Of a DNA stretch of 64,000 nt, positions 45,862 through 56,171 are shown in pieces (position 1 is the stretch's first letter; each line of letters opens with the position of its first letter). The DNA lies in contig NC_058521.1 in NCBI RefSeq assembly GCF_904849725.1, positions 560,872,176-560,936,175 on the forward strand. The letters run 5' to 3'. Source of the DNA: Hordeum vulgare subsp. vulgare (taxonomy: Eukaryota; Streptophyta; Magnoliopsida; Poales; Poaceae). The translations under genes were made by a program, and so were the position numbers. The notes beneath the pieces were generated by a model that was not told the DNA's origin, ran no database searches, and saw nothing but the letters and a program-made list of their open reading frames with translations.

Positions 45862-46505
45862 ATGGCCGACACTCGTCCTCCTCCGGTCCCTTTCTCTCCC
45901 CGCACCATTCTTAGAGCCTCCTCGTGCTCCAAAGTTCTCTGGGACGAGCTCAAACCGGAGCACAAAAAGGAGATGGCCGCATTATTACCGGCTGACAGCT
46001 GACATGTAGCTCCAGGCCGACGACGTCCCAATGAAGGATGCGACCGACGACGAGCCGTCGCCACCCTCGTCGGTGCATTGGACCATGACCATCAGCGAGG
46101 CCCGCGCCCATTACATGAACATGGTGTGGGACGAGCGGGAGGAGCAGTTTTGGAAGGCACATACCGACACAGCCTACAAACTCATTTCCTCGAGGAGCAC
46201 CTGCAGGCCGAGAGGCAGCTCAACGCCGACAGGGCGATCACACTGGACGTGGAGGTGGCGGAGTACGCGACACAACTCGAATCCTACAGCTCTCCCCGTC
46301 AGACCCGCCTTGACCGCTTGCGGTACCGCCAGCGTCAAGCGGAACTTAAGGCCGCCTACAAAGAGTTCGACGAGGCGGCGGGCGAGGTGTGTGTGGCAAA
46401 AGCGACGATGAGGAAGACAACACCGATGACGCCCACCCGGCTCCCCGCCACCACGACCACAAAGCTGACACGTCCGCGGGCGCTCCCGTCGACGAGGAAG
46501 AGTAG
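45862..46505 (+). pseudogene. Frameshifted copy of an unknown Glu/Ala-rich gene
   Basis: ATG at 45862 lies 14 bases after a TATA-like ctatatatactc. It opens MADTRPPPVPFSPRTILRAS and ends at TGA 46000-46002. A second frame carries HWTMTISEARAHYMNMVWDE (about 46076). A third carries HLQAERQLNADRAITLDVEV and RLRYRQRQAELKAAYKEFDE to about 46400. The Glu/Ala/Arg/Gln-rich tail suggests a helical, coiled-coil segment. The character is continuous across three phases, so at least two indels broke one gene. I do not recognise the family. Confidence 0.5.
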
Positions 46506-46529
46506 TGCATGGTAAGGTCTTCCTCTTCA

Positions 46530-47003
46530 CTTGACGCCAAGCTTGACGGGCTGATAATCCGTTGGCCGATTAGCTGCTGAAGCTGCGAGAGCCGGGGTTG
46601 CTGACAATGAGTTGGAGAAGGCAAAGGCAAGTGTGGGAGCTTCAGTCCTCGGGGCTCACGTCGGTCAGACGGGCAAAGGGCGATGACCATTTAGACTAGG
46701 AATTATACTTTCGGAGCCGGACAAACTCGTCTTTTTTTTAATATGTTCAAAATGTAATGAATTTTATCATGTTTATATGAAATCTGTCTTATTGGCATGA
46801 ATCCCCTCCGGTTTATTTAAAAATCCGATGAGTTTGTACGAAATTTGTCCGATTACTATAATTTATTATTGAAAGGTATATGGGTAACATGTGATGGCAT
46901 TGTCCGGTAATTTGTCAGCGGACACAGCCCAGATGTAAAAAAGATATTTGCCGGAGGAAAATAGTGGCCGGCGTTGAAGACGCTGGAGGGCAAGTGAACA
47001 TCT
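46530..47003. other. Spacer, no gene seen
   Basis: AT-rich sequence. Frames are short and have no recognisable motif. Confidence 0.5.
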
Positions 47004-47440
47004 GTATTTTCAGTCGATGTGAAAGCATGCATGATGTCCGAATTCCTCGGACAGCGTTAAAACTTGAAAGTCTAGTTCAACGGGAACGAGATGAACTTTT
47101 TCTATTCAACATTTATGTTCTTTTATTCAAAACATGTACGCAGTCAAGTCCTTTTTTTCTTTTCTTTGAAGACCTTTTAACTCCAAATAGTACTCTATCT
47201 ACATCCACGTTATCACGGACACATTCTTTTTCTCTAGACACGTTATTCATGACTTGGCGTGAGACACGTTTCTAACATACTCCCTCTGTATCAAAATAAA
47301 TATCTCAAGCTTAGTACAACTTTGTACTAAAGCTAGTATTATAAAGTTGAGACACTTATTTTAAAATGGAGGAAGTATATTATTAATAATCTACCGCAAA
47401 TTCGCTATGAAGCCCCGGTCATAGGGAGTTCGTGAATAAA
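47004..47440. repeat. Segmental duplication, copy 2
   Basis: Partner of 44461-45280, sharing ordered blocks with the same orientation. It carries its own Stowaway insertion (47280-47375) and lacks the one in copy 1. Confidence 0.7.
47280..47375. mobile_element. Stowaway MITE (96 bp)
   Basis: The termini ctccctctgtatcaaaataa and ttattttaaaatggaggaag form imperfect inverted repeats, flanked by TA on both sides. The interior (agcttagtacaactttgtac) is typical of the short Triticeae Stowaway families. Confidence 0.85.
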
Positions 47441-47588
47441 CTGATTGATTATAAATAATTAAGGATTTAAAATACACATCTGACTTCAGTTTTTTTTGGT
47501 AAAATCTGACTTCCTCAGGTATGTGAGATCCCGATCGAACGCATGACAATTACTTCTTGCAGCATGACAAGTTTCTTTTTAGAATATA

Positions 47589-47748
47589 CTTCCTCCGTAC
47601 CTAAATATAAGTCTTGTAAGATATTTCACTAGGTGTCTACATACGAAGCAAAATGAGTGAATCTATACTCTTAAATATGTCTATATACATCCGTATGTAG
47701 TCCGTTAGTGAAACCTCTACAAAGACTTATATTTAGGAACGGAGGGAG
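47589..47748. mobile_element. Stowaway MITE (160 bp)
   Basis: The termini cttcctccgtacctaaatat and atatttaggaacggagggag are inverted repeats, flanked by TA (47587-47588 and 47749-47750). Confidence 0.9.
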
Positions 47749-47759
47749 TACTACATAAC

Positions 47760-48600
47760 ACTTTTCACTTTATAACATAGCAAATCCTATATGAATTTTA
47801 TTTGTCTTTCCATGGCAAATTTGGTCATCAGGTTTTTTGCATAACAAATCTGGCGTGAGATTTTTAACATTTATGATAATTAAAGGTGAAGACCAATGGT
47901 CCTAGTAATAGTATTTCAAAAAGATGTAGTAACGAGAGTAGTCCCCAGATTTAATTTTGCTGTTCCCGCCGCTATCATATGTGACCTTTCCGTTCTTGTT
48001 CGAGTTCAACTATGAAAGGTCAAACTAGTATGCATGGTTGTTACTTGTTAGACCCGTTAGAGTTACTCTTTTTGCATATGATGTGTTGACATGCAAGCTA
48101 GTCCACCTGAATACCCTTGTTTATTATTTTAAGAAAAATCAGAATACACGCCTGTTTAGTGCCGCATGCTGTGATTATTATGATCGGAACTGCTCCGCAT
48201 ATGATAAAATCATGTACGATTCTCGTATGATTCTTACTTAAATCATGCACCGTCTTACTTAAATCGTACAAAAAACATCACACACATAAAAGGATTCTAT
48301 TATCATTGATCTTAGTGTTTGATTAAATATTGCTTGCCTGCTGCAATCCTATTTTTTACTATGCGCTTCTTACACTATTTTGAGTGTACCTTCAACTAAG
48401 ACAAAATAGGGGTAGCTAAAAATATATATTACGGGGACCTGTAAAAAATGCTACAATTGAAATTTGACTGAACACACTTCTTTACATATATATAGATAAT
48501 CAATTAAGATAGTTCTACAGTTTATTTATTCCTCAAATTACATAAAACTAGTAATAAAAATACTATAAAAATAAGGAATATTCAATTGTGCATCTGATAA
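47760..48600. other. Spacer, no gene seen
   Basis: AT-rich non-coding DNA. No domain-bearing frame, tRNA or MITE is recognised. Confidence 0.5.
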
Positions 48601-48639
48601 CCGGACCCCAGAGGTTGCAGGAGCATCTACATACTATTG

Positions 48640-49745
48640 GACTACCCCCCACGCAATAGCCGCTCCCTCCCTCCCAACCATAGCCGCCCCTCGGCCTCAC
48701 CCCCTCCCCCTCCCTTCCTCGCCGCCGCCTGAGGCAGCCGCTGGGCAAGCCCGGGGCGCCAAGGATGGTGGCGGCTGCCCTGCCTCTGCATGGGGAGCCC
48801 CGAATCTTGAGCGGCGGCTCCATTGGCGAGGCACGACAGGCTAGCAGCCGTGCAGGCGGTGGATCTGACGTCCCGACCGCGCGGGCGGCGGGATCCGGTG
48901 GTCGTTGGCGTCCGGCGGCGGCTTCTGCAGTGGTCGGTGTGCGTGATCTGACGCCTCCCCTCCTCCCCTGTTCGGTGTGCGGGACAGCCTGGTCGGGCCA
49001 CGCTTCCTTGGGTCGTCGGTGCTGTACAGGAGGCGCTGCTGGTGGCGGGGATCTAGTTCGGGCGAAATCCCTGGTCGGCCATGGCCGGCCGCGTCGACAC
49101 GACGCCTGAAGGCGCTATTCCCCTCCTTGGAGGCGTCGATATGGACTGATCCCCTCACTTCCCCTTCCCGTAGGTCTCCCGGGCGAAAGCCTTAACTTTG
49201 TTGTGCGGCGGCGGCGCTCACGGCGCCGTTCCCTTCTTGAAGGCGCCGCTTTAGAAATCTTGGGGCTGGATGGCGCTTGTGGGTGGTGGGCGACGGCGGT
49301 GGTGCGGCCCTATCCTAGCATGGATCTGCGTCCGTTGCTTGGAGATGGACTCGCGTAGTTGGAGGTCGTCGTTTGGTGTCATGGTGGCGTCGATGATGGA
49401 GGCACCTGCCAAGGCTGGTACCTCAATCTGATCTAAAGATGGACCACTGAAAGATGGTGACGACGACACATGTGAGTGCGTCGGACCGGTTTGTGCCCCG
49501 GACCCGGTATGTGGCTCGATCGGGGCCTCCGGCTTTAGATGTTAGGCTTAGGTGAGAGGTTTGGGTATTTGGTCCAGCTTGCACCCCTTCATCACATGGA
49601 TAGGAGCAGTGACAGATGTTGCTAAGATGACGGATTGAGGCATATTTTTGTACTACTTTGTAAGATCCTCGAGAATAATCAATAAAATGACCACATGCAT
49701 CTCCCAGATGCAGGCCCGGGGTCATCCTCCTTTTTTAAAAAAAAA
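48640..49745 (+). mobile_element. Retroposon-like GC-rich unit ending in poly(A)
   Basis: The GC-rich body lacks a single long frame. It ends caataaaatgacc ... gatgcaggcccggggtcatc, then tcctccttttttaaaaaaaaa (49725-49745). That 3' end, with a polyadenylation-like aataaa and a terminal A run, resembles 3' tails of grass non-LTR retroposons. The 5' boundary is not defined and I found no target duplication, so it may be a truncated LINE or a processed transcript. Confidence 0.4.
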
Positions 49746-49836
49746 TTGGGCTATACAAAGGAATAGTGTATCATTATTTAATATTTAATACTAGCAATAA
49801 TAGACTAATAAATAAAAATGAGAATACTATCAATTA

Positions 49837-49992
49837 CTCCCCCCTTCCTAAATATAAGTTTTTTGAGAGATTCAACTACATACTACATACGGATGTATAT
49901 AGACATACTTTAGAGTGTAAATTCACTTATTTTGCTCTGTATTTAGTCCGTAGTGAAATCTTAAAAAAACTTATATTTAGGAACGAATGGAG
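49837..49992. mobile_element. Stowaway MITE (156 bp)
   Basis: The termini ctccccccttcctaaatata and tatatttaggaacgaatggag are inverted repeats, flanked by TA. The interior carries the actacatacggatgtatata block shared with the 47589 copy. Confidence 0.9.
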
Positions 49993-49994
49993 TA

Positions 49995-51154
49995 CAAACT
50001 AATCAAGATATAGTATCGTAATATATGCAGTATTATAAGAAGTAACACTATAGAAATAAACAACTATATTCCAAAACTATGTGCCAGAATATTAAGGCTT
50101 CTAATTTACTCTTTGCTTTATTTTATATTGAAGTAGATCAATTTAGATCAACTCATTAAAGAAAATTCCGGTCATGCTTAAATTAAGGAGTGTGTTGCAT
50201 TCATATGTAATGTGTACACTTTGCGTATGTTCAATCATATAGGAATTCCACAATAGGAATTCAGTAGGAATTGAGGTTGTTGTTATTGTGAGTTAAGACG
50301 GTTCACTATTATACCACGTGTTTCATTTAACAAATACATCGTTAGGGTATACTCTTTGATAGATATAGGCATATAGCACAACCCACATTACTCCCTAATC
50401 TACATTTTACAAGTTCTTGGTAAGTCTCAATCAAACCAGAAAGAACAAAAAGGTCGGATTGAATCGTACCAGTCTTTATTGGGGTTTATTTCATATTTTT
50501 GTACTTGTTTTTATTTCAGATAACTTATTCAAATGAGAGAAAGAGACTAATAAGAATTCCGGTACCCCATTTGGAAAGATGTCATCCTTATAAAAATATC
50601 CCATGCTTGTTTTGTGACAAAATATAAAAATGGTATAAGTTTTTCTACCAATTTGCTACATGTAAGATTTGATATGTAATTTCTTGAAAACAAAAGAGCG
50701 CTATTTTTGCTAAGACATAAGTTCACATGTACTACCCAAATTAAATCTAAATCATTGAACTTCCTTGTCGTACATGTGAAAACGAAGGGTGATGGTCGAG
50801 AATTTCACATTTGGTTTGTCTATGCAATTTGTTAATATTTGGTTTATCTGCAACAGTTAAGCTAGAATCACTCTCCACTAGCATCGTCCTTTTAATTGTC
50901 TCGGGTCGTCTCAGTCCATGAGAAAATGGAAGATATGAAGTTGGGTGATATTACAACCCAAATGAGTGCAAGAAAATTGTGCTACTCTTTTTATGTTTTG
51001 CACTTCGAAAAAAGAAATTTGTGCTACTTGGATTGATTTTGCAAGACACGTGTGGTCCTCACCAAACTTTACCACCATAATATTGAAGATGAACGAAAAT
51101 AAATAATATACAAGATGTCATAGTGGATAGGTGGGTCTGAAGTTGTTTTTGGTA
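49995..51154. other. Spacer, no gene seen
   Basis: AT-rich non-coding DNA without recognisable frames or repeats. Confidence 0.5.
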
Positions 51155-51419
51155 TCTTTACCTAATAATAAAGAGGCTATCGCTTCCGTCGAAAAACCCA
51201 TCGCGGTATTTTTATAAAAAAGTCCCTGTGCTTCTGATCTGATTCACCCGATTTTGTTTCACTATTTTCCCTGACCGGTTGTCTTCGCAATCTATCTAGG
51301 AGCAAACAAAAAAAAGGCCGCTTCTTCCACCGCCCCAATAGGCCGCGTCCGCTTCGCCGCCGTGTGCACGCACGGCGTGGCGTGCCGTTACATCGCCGCA
51401 CCTGCCACAGAGCGTCCTC

Positions 51420-51665
51420 CCATGGCTGATCCTTGACCCAAGCGGCAGCAGGCACGGGACGGATCGGCGCGTGTACTGCCCCGAAGAAAGTGTGGCCCTG
51501 CCGCCGCTCTCCCTCCCCGGCGAGTCCATCCGCAGGTGCTTCGCAGGCAGCCACGACGAAGGCTGGGTCGCCTCATTTAAGGCCGTTAACTTCTTCACCG
51601 GCCAAGAGACGGCGCTCGTTTCCCCTCCTCCCGTGACGCTCCTCCTCCTCTTCCTCTCAGCGCGC
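51420..51665 (+). pseudogene. F-box/DUF295-like gene fragment in Helitron
   Basis: The frame reads YCPEESVALPPLSLPGESIR and CFAGSHDEGWVASFKAVNFF, then TGQE. This is reminiscent of the beta-strand repeats in plant F-box proteins of the DUF295 type (a Gly-Ser-His-Gly-Trp-Val core and an Asn-Pro/Phe-Thr-Gly motif). It is joined directly to a Leu-rich stretch from another source. No F-box itself is present. Recognition is by pattern only. Confidence 0.4.
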
Positions 51666-51788
51666 GCGGCGGACGCGGCCGCTTCTTCCTCCCCACGCCA
51701 CCCAGCCTCCTGCTCCCCAAGGGTCAACGCCACCGACAGCACGTTTCCCCTCCTCCCGTGACGCTCCTCCTCCTCTTCCTCTCAGCGC
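51619..51788. repeat. 46-bp direct repeat pair
   Basis: The block containing cccctcctcccgtgacgctc occurs at about 51625-51670 and again at about 51744-51790. Both copies end cctctcagcgcg. It encodes a Leu-rich signal-peptide-like stretch (TLLLLFLSARA) in each copy. Confidence 0.8.
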
Positions 51789-52422
51789 GTGCGACGGACG
51801 CGGGCCCCCTGGCGGCGGGGCTCGTGTACCCAGGCTTCACCGCCTCTGGTTACGAGTACATCGACACCAGAGGCGCCTTCCTCGAGTCCAACAACGGCGC
51901 CCGAACCAACTGCGACGCGGGTTGAGGCACCGCGCCGAGCACGCAGCCGGAGTGCACGCGCCGACCGGCACGCCGGTCTGGTCCGCCAACCGCATCGACA
52001 CCCGCGGCGCCTTCCTCGAGTCCAACAACGGCGCCTTTCGGGCGGCCGTGCACAACCCGGCCCCATCAGCTATAGCCAGTTTCTACCTCGCCGTGCTGGA
52101 CGCGCCGACCGGCACGCCGGTCTGGACCGCCAACCGCGACGCGTCGACGGAGTCCTCACGCCGCGTCCAGCTCTCCGCGCGCGCCGACCGACACGCCGGT
52201 CTGGACCGCCAACCGCGACACGGGTTGAGGCACCGCGCCGAGCACGCAGCCGGAGTACACGCGCTGACCGGCACGCCGGTCTGGTCCGCCAACCACGACG
52301 CGCCGACGGCGTCCTCACGCCGCGTCCAGCTCTCCGCGCGCGGGCTCTCCGTGACGGATGCAGATGGCAAGACGGTGCTCTGCTGCCGGTCAGGAGGTAA
52401 CGTTGTTGGGTCAAATGGCTAA
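51789..52422 (+). pseudogene. S-domain (B-lectin) receptor kinase fragment with internal duplication
   Basis: One phase reads FTASGYEYIDTRGAFLESNN, then in another phase TRGAFLESNNGAFRAAVHNP, SAIASFYLAVLDAPTGTPVW, TANRDASTESSRRVQLSARG and LSVTDADGKTVLC. The Pro-Val-Trp-x-Ala-Asn-Arg motif and following strand pattern mark the B-lectin domain of G-type lectin S-receptor kinases, which are plasma-membrane receptors. The PVW-ANR segment occurs three times (about 51975, 52110 and 52275) because of internal duplication, with phase changes between copies. No kinase domain follows. Confidence 0.65.
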
Positions 52423-52595
52423 AGAAGGTGATAGAAGCGCTGGCTTTTTTCTTGCAACAGCTATAGGTCGAGTCAGGACCTGTATCTTTTTTGGTTGTGT
52501 GCTGAGGAACTCAGCAGCATACTAAAATTCAGTGGACGGTTATGCTTTCATCCAAGGAACCAAGGAATAGTATCTTAAGCAGGATATTGTGTATA

Positions 52596-53972
52596 TCTAT
52601 ACCTAATAATAAAGCGGCTATTGCTTCCGTCGAAAAACCCACCACGCCATTTTTATAAAAAAGCCCATGTAATTTTGTTATTCAACCCGCGCTTCAATTT
52701 CTCATTATGGTGGAATTAACAATGGACGGGTTGATTTCTCAACAAAATAGGATAGGACTAACTACATTAGTTAGTTAGCTTATTATTTTAATAAATCAAA
52801 ATAATTATAAAAAGATTAAAAGCGTGTGGTATTTTTTTCTCCCGTTGCAACGCACGAGCTATTACGGGGTATTTTATAAAAAAGTCCCTGTAATTTTTTT
52901 TATTCAACCCGCGCTTCATCATTTATCCGCAACGCAAAAGAAAAAAATGATTCGCTGCAAAAATTATATCCGTACGCATCGCCTCCTCCCGTCGACCCTG
53001 GGCCACCCTGGCCTGCGCCGAGGCCGCCGCCACACCACTCGCCGTCGCGGCAGACCTCAACCGCCACTGCTGCTGATCTCAACCCATCCGCCTCCGCGGA
53101 TGTACCTCTCCCCGCTCACTGCCCCCCGTTGCGGCGCTCGAGCGCATTGCGTCGACCCTGGTCCACCCTGGCCTGTGCCCAGGCCGCTGCCACACCACTC
53201 ACCGCCGCGGCCGACCTCAACCATCGCTGCTGTCAATCTCAACCCACCCGCCTCCGCGGGCGTACCTTTGCCCGCTTGCTGCCCCCGTTTCGGCGCTCGA
53301 GCACAGCTTCTAGATCAAATCAACGTGACAGCTACGACGACTTGGGATGATGCGTTTGCTCGATGCAGAACGGCGGCGGCACGCGGATAAGGCGCGGCAG
53401 AGCGAAGTACTTGCAGGTGGAGGCGGGCCTCCATGGCTCACATGGGGAACTCTGAGGTTATGGCGCGGCAACGACGACTCCTTATGGCCAGATAGAGGCG
53501 CCTAACCCTTGCTCCCCTCATCGTATCCCCTCCTCCGACAGGAACTCATCATCTGGTGAGATCCCCTCCCCATGCCTCCAACCGTGTGCCAAGCACCGGC
53601 AAGAAATTTTGTTTTGTGGGAATTTGTTTGCTGATGAATGAATGTATTGAATGTAAGATTGCATTGTTGTAGAGAGAGGGAATGGAACACCACCTTCAGT
53701 TTGTCATCTGATCCCACATTCTCTATCCTATAAGTGAAATAAGATAACACTCCATTGATCAATTCACGTAGCCTTTTTATTTTGCTTTGCTTGTCCCGCT
53801 CAATTTCTCATCATGGAGAAATTAACAATGGACAGGTTGATTTCTCAACAAAATAGGATAGGACTGACTACATTAGTTAGTTAGCTTATTATTTTAATAA
53901 ATTAAAATGATTATAAAAAGATTAAAAGCGTGTGGTATTTTTTTCCGTTGCAACGCACAACCCTTTTGCTAG
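52596..53972 (+). mobile_element. Helitron, composite
   Basis: It starts tctatacctaataataaag after an A and ends gttgcaacgcac...ttttgctag before a T, the A|TC...CTAG|T rule of Helitrons. An internal copy of the tail (gttgcaacgcacgagctatt, about 52845) is followed by a second head-like block (tattttataaaaaagtccct). The block aacaatggacgggttgattt to aaaagattaaaagcgtgtgg occurs twice (about 52717-52825 and 53820-53930). It therefore looks like two related Helitrons fused or nested. No Rep/helicase gene is present, so it is non-autonomous. Confidence 0.75.
52991..53306 (+). repeat. 160-bp tandem duplication in Helitron cargo
   Basis: Copies begin gtcgaccctg at 52991 and 53151. They include cacaccactcgccg-type and gcggcgctcgagc-type blocks and diverge at several positions. 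The GC-rich frames over it have no recognisable domain. It is probably a captured exon fragment that duplicated. Confidence 0.8.
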
Positions 53973-53974
53973 TA

Positions 53975-54330
53975 AAAAAGAAAGACAGAAACAATATATG
54001 GCAAATTAATAGCATATTCGAATTTCGAACTAACTAAAGATAAACTAACCCTAGACCCTAGTTGCGTTACCCGCTAAACCAACTATACACAAGTATACAA
54101 CTCATCACAGCCTACGTCACAGATTGTACCTCGGATGCGCGCGTGCTGTGTTCTAAACTTCTGCTAGATTACTGGGGATCAATTCTGTTGGCCTCCATGC
54201 ACCATTTGAACCTCTTATTCCCGACGTACGAACTACAGTACTACATATGTACAAACCAATTGAATGAAACATATCTCTACGTACATCTACCTCCTTATAC
54301 GTGTACATATACACCAGAACCCGGACCAGA
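53975..54330. other. Spacer, no gene seen
   Basis: The sequence downstream of the secreted peptide gene stop may include its 3' UTR. No other signal is seen. Confidence 0.5.
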
Positions 54331-54391
54331 CGGCCGGCTCATCTGATCACCAGGGCGATCGGATAAGCAAGAGCCAATCCGGCGGCTAGCC

Positions 54392-54634
54392 TCATGGCGG
54401 GCAGCTCGTCGGCGGGGAAATGTTGGGGGTGGTCCCGACCGGGTTGGGTGTGCCAGGCGGCAGAGTGCACCTGGGCAGGACCTGCATAATCAGCGACCCG
54501 GAGTCCTGCCCAAGCCGAAGCCACCCGCCGTCCCCTTCCAGCAACCTCGTTGCGACGATCACGTTGCAGCACTGCATCAACAGGACGGCGGCAACAAACA
54601 TCACCGCCGTCGCCATCCTCGCCGTCGACGCCAT
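54392..54634 (-). CDS. Small secreted peptide precursor (80 aa)
   Basis: An intact frame starts at ATG 54634 and ends at 54392. Residues 1 to about 28 (MASTARMATAVMFVAAVLLM...) form a classical signal peptide with an Ala/Val/Leu core, and cleavage is likely near VIVA-TR. The remaining roughly 52 residues begin TRLLEGDGGW, include SLIMQVLPRC, and end in a Pro-rich tail with TSCPP. Two Cys residues in the mature part could pair. A TATA box lies about 90 bases upstream and a plausible 5' UTR is uninterrupted by transposons. It looks like a grass-type secreted signalling or defence-related peptide precursor. I do not recognise the exact family. It is the only intact host-like gene I see here. Confidence 0.65.
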   Translation of the reverse strand: MASTARMATAVMFVAAVLLMQCCNVIVATRLLEGDGGWLRLGQDSGSLIMQVLPRCTLPPGTPNPVGTTPNISPPTSCPP

Positions 54635-54720
54635 TTCGTTGATCGGTCGATGCGTGTCTTTGCTCCGAGCTAGCTAGCTAGAGAAAGTGATCAGTCAAGT
54701 GATTGCAGTTGCAGGCGAAC

Positions 54721-54730
54721 TATATATATC
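54721..54730 (-). promoter_or_regulatory. TATA box of the secreted peptide gene
   Basis: The minus-strand gatatatatag lies 87-96 bases upstream of the ATG at 54634, a normal plant distance for a short leader. The leader itself contains a gct/agct repeat (agctagctagc). Confidence 0.6.
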
Positions 54731-54739
54731 ACGTAGCAG

Positions 54740-55410
54740 CTAGGATTGTGTGTGTTTTTGTAAGACTTGAACTGGGTTACTTACTACTCCTAGTTGTTCG
54801 AAGAGAGGCAACTAGGGTGGCTTCCTTTTATAGTATGTGGTGGGCAATGAGAATATGTGCATGCCTGCCCGTTTAACCGTCAAACGAAAGCGTAATTGCG
54901 CCCGTTTCAAAAATAAGACCGGACCGGCCGGGTCTCTGTTTTTAGGCGCTACGAAAACTTTTCTCAGGCATACATACGCGGTTTTCTGCGCGGGCCATAC
55001 AAAGAGTTTGAACGAATGACTACCAATACTAGTAGTGTTGATCTGTCGACCAAAGCATGCTAATTTGGGGTCAAGAAAGCATGCAAGCTGAACAAGAGAC
55101 CATGAACGTAGTACTAGTACGGTTATAGTTAGTAACGCTCACGTTCCTACATGCTGTACCTAACTCTTTACAATAAGCGTCTAAGGTTTTCAAGCTTGCT
55201 TAGCAATCTTAGACTAGCCAGCTATTGCTTCCCATGCAAATCATGCAAAGATGTAGTGTCATCCCGAGCTAGTTAAACTAATTTACTTTTGGTCAAATCT
55301 ATACAAAAAAAGTTACTCCATCTCTTGTTGAATACGATGCATATAGAATTTTGTGAAGTAATGCTTTATACTTTTATAGCAAATATTTATTATACTTACA
55401 ATATCTAATA
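54740..55410. other. Upstream spacer of the peptide gene
   Basis: No second gene is seen. The 60-codon frame at 54837-55019 (+) has no recognisable motif and lies in the likely promoter region. AT-rich sequence leads to the MITE at 55411. Confidence 0.5.
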
Positions 55411-55702
55411 CTCCCTTCATCAAAGTATATTGGACGTATCTTCAAAACGATATTGTTTCACAATTGGAAGGAAATAAGGCGTATGCCATTAATTAGCCTA
55501 TTAATTGGGATGTTTTGAAAGCCGTCTCCACCAATGCATGCGAGGAAGTCGCTCGTTTAGTGAACGGGGGCTTACTAATGCTTCAGTTTTACGATTAATT
55601 AGGCGCTTCTACAGCTCGTCGGCTCGGTTTGTCCTACCAATAGAAAAACATCTAGGTCGCATAGCCCTGTGAGATACGCCCAATATACTGTGATGGAGGG
55701 AG
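55411..55702. mobile_element. Stowaway-like MITE (292 bp)
   Basis: The termini ctcccttcatcaaagtatat and atatactgtgatggagggag are imperfect inverted repeats extending to ggacgtatc / gatacgccc. The left flank is TA; the right flank is altered because a CACTA end begins two bases later. Confidence 0.75.
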
Positions 55703-55703
55703 T

Positions 55704-55915
55704 CACTAGTGGGGACGGGACCTTTAGCCCCGGCCCGTAAGGGGCTTTAGTCCCGGTTCACCAACCGGGACTAAAGGGGCGGGACTAAAGGCCTAACCTT
55801 TAGTCCCGGCCCTGTTACAAGCCGGGACTAAATGTGCTCCACGTGGGCGCCTCGTAGCGCCCAAGGGGCAGGCCCTTTAGTCCCGGTTCGTTACACGGAC
55901 CGGGACTAAAGAGTT
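55704..55915. repeat. CACTA terminal and sub-terminal inverted repeats
   Basis: At least four copies of ctttagtcccgg or its complement ccgggactaaag are arranged as short hairpins. These are the presumed transposase binding sites at the element end. Confidence 0.8.
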
Positions 55916-56171
55916 TCAGATTTTACTTATTTTTGGGTTTTTTAATGAAATTATTTTTGGGTTTTAGGGTTTTAGAGTTTAGGTGTTCGGAAGATTAACG
56001 TGATGCCTCGTTTGGTGTTCGGGAATTAGTTTTCATATAATTTAAATAGAAATAATTATGCATATATATATATAAGATTAACTTATCTTACAAGCGAGCA
56101 TATATATACAATTATATGGAGATCTGAATTATCGGGACTAGAGCCCGTCTATCCGATTACATGGACGAACA

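Larger units (their letters stand above)
51155..52595 (+). mobile_element. Helitron 5' part with captured gene fragments
   Basis: It begins at A|TC with tctttacctaataataaag, followed by cgtcgaaaaaccca and tttttataaaaaagtccctg, the head block seen again at 52596. No CTAG-type 3' end is found before 52595, so the tail may be the one at 53972 or may be lost. The cargo is GC-rich host gene DNA, unlike the AT-rich Helitron ends. Confidence 0.65.

Noticed and set aside
46964..47275. 103-codon plus-strand frame
   Set aside because: It lies in a segmental duplication whose other copy does not keep the frame, and it runs into a MITE.
48765..49195. Overlapping 70-120 codon frames on both strands suggesting a gene
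   Set aside because: GC-rich, open on both strands, with no recognisable domain. The region is better explained as a retroposon-like unit with a poly(A) end.
54837..55019. 60-codon plus-strand frame upstream of the peptide gene
   Set aside because: It has no homology that I recognise, a Lys/Arg-rich random character, and lies in the likely promoter of the minus-strand gene.
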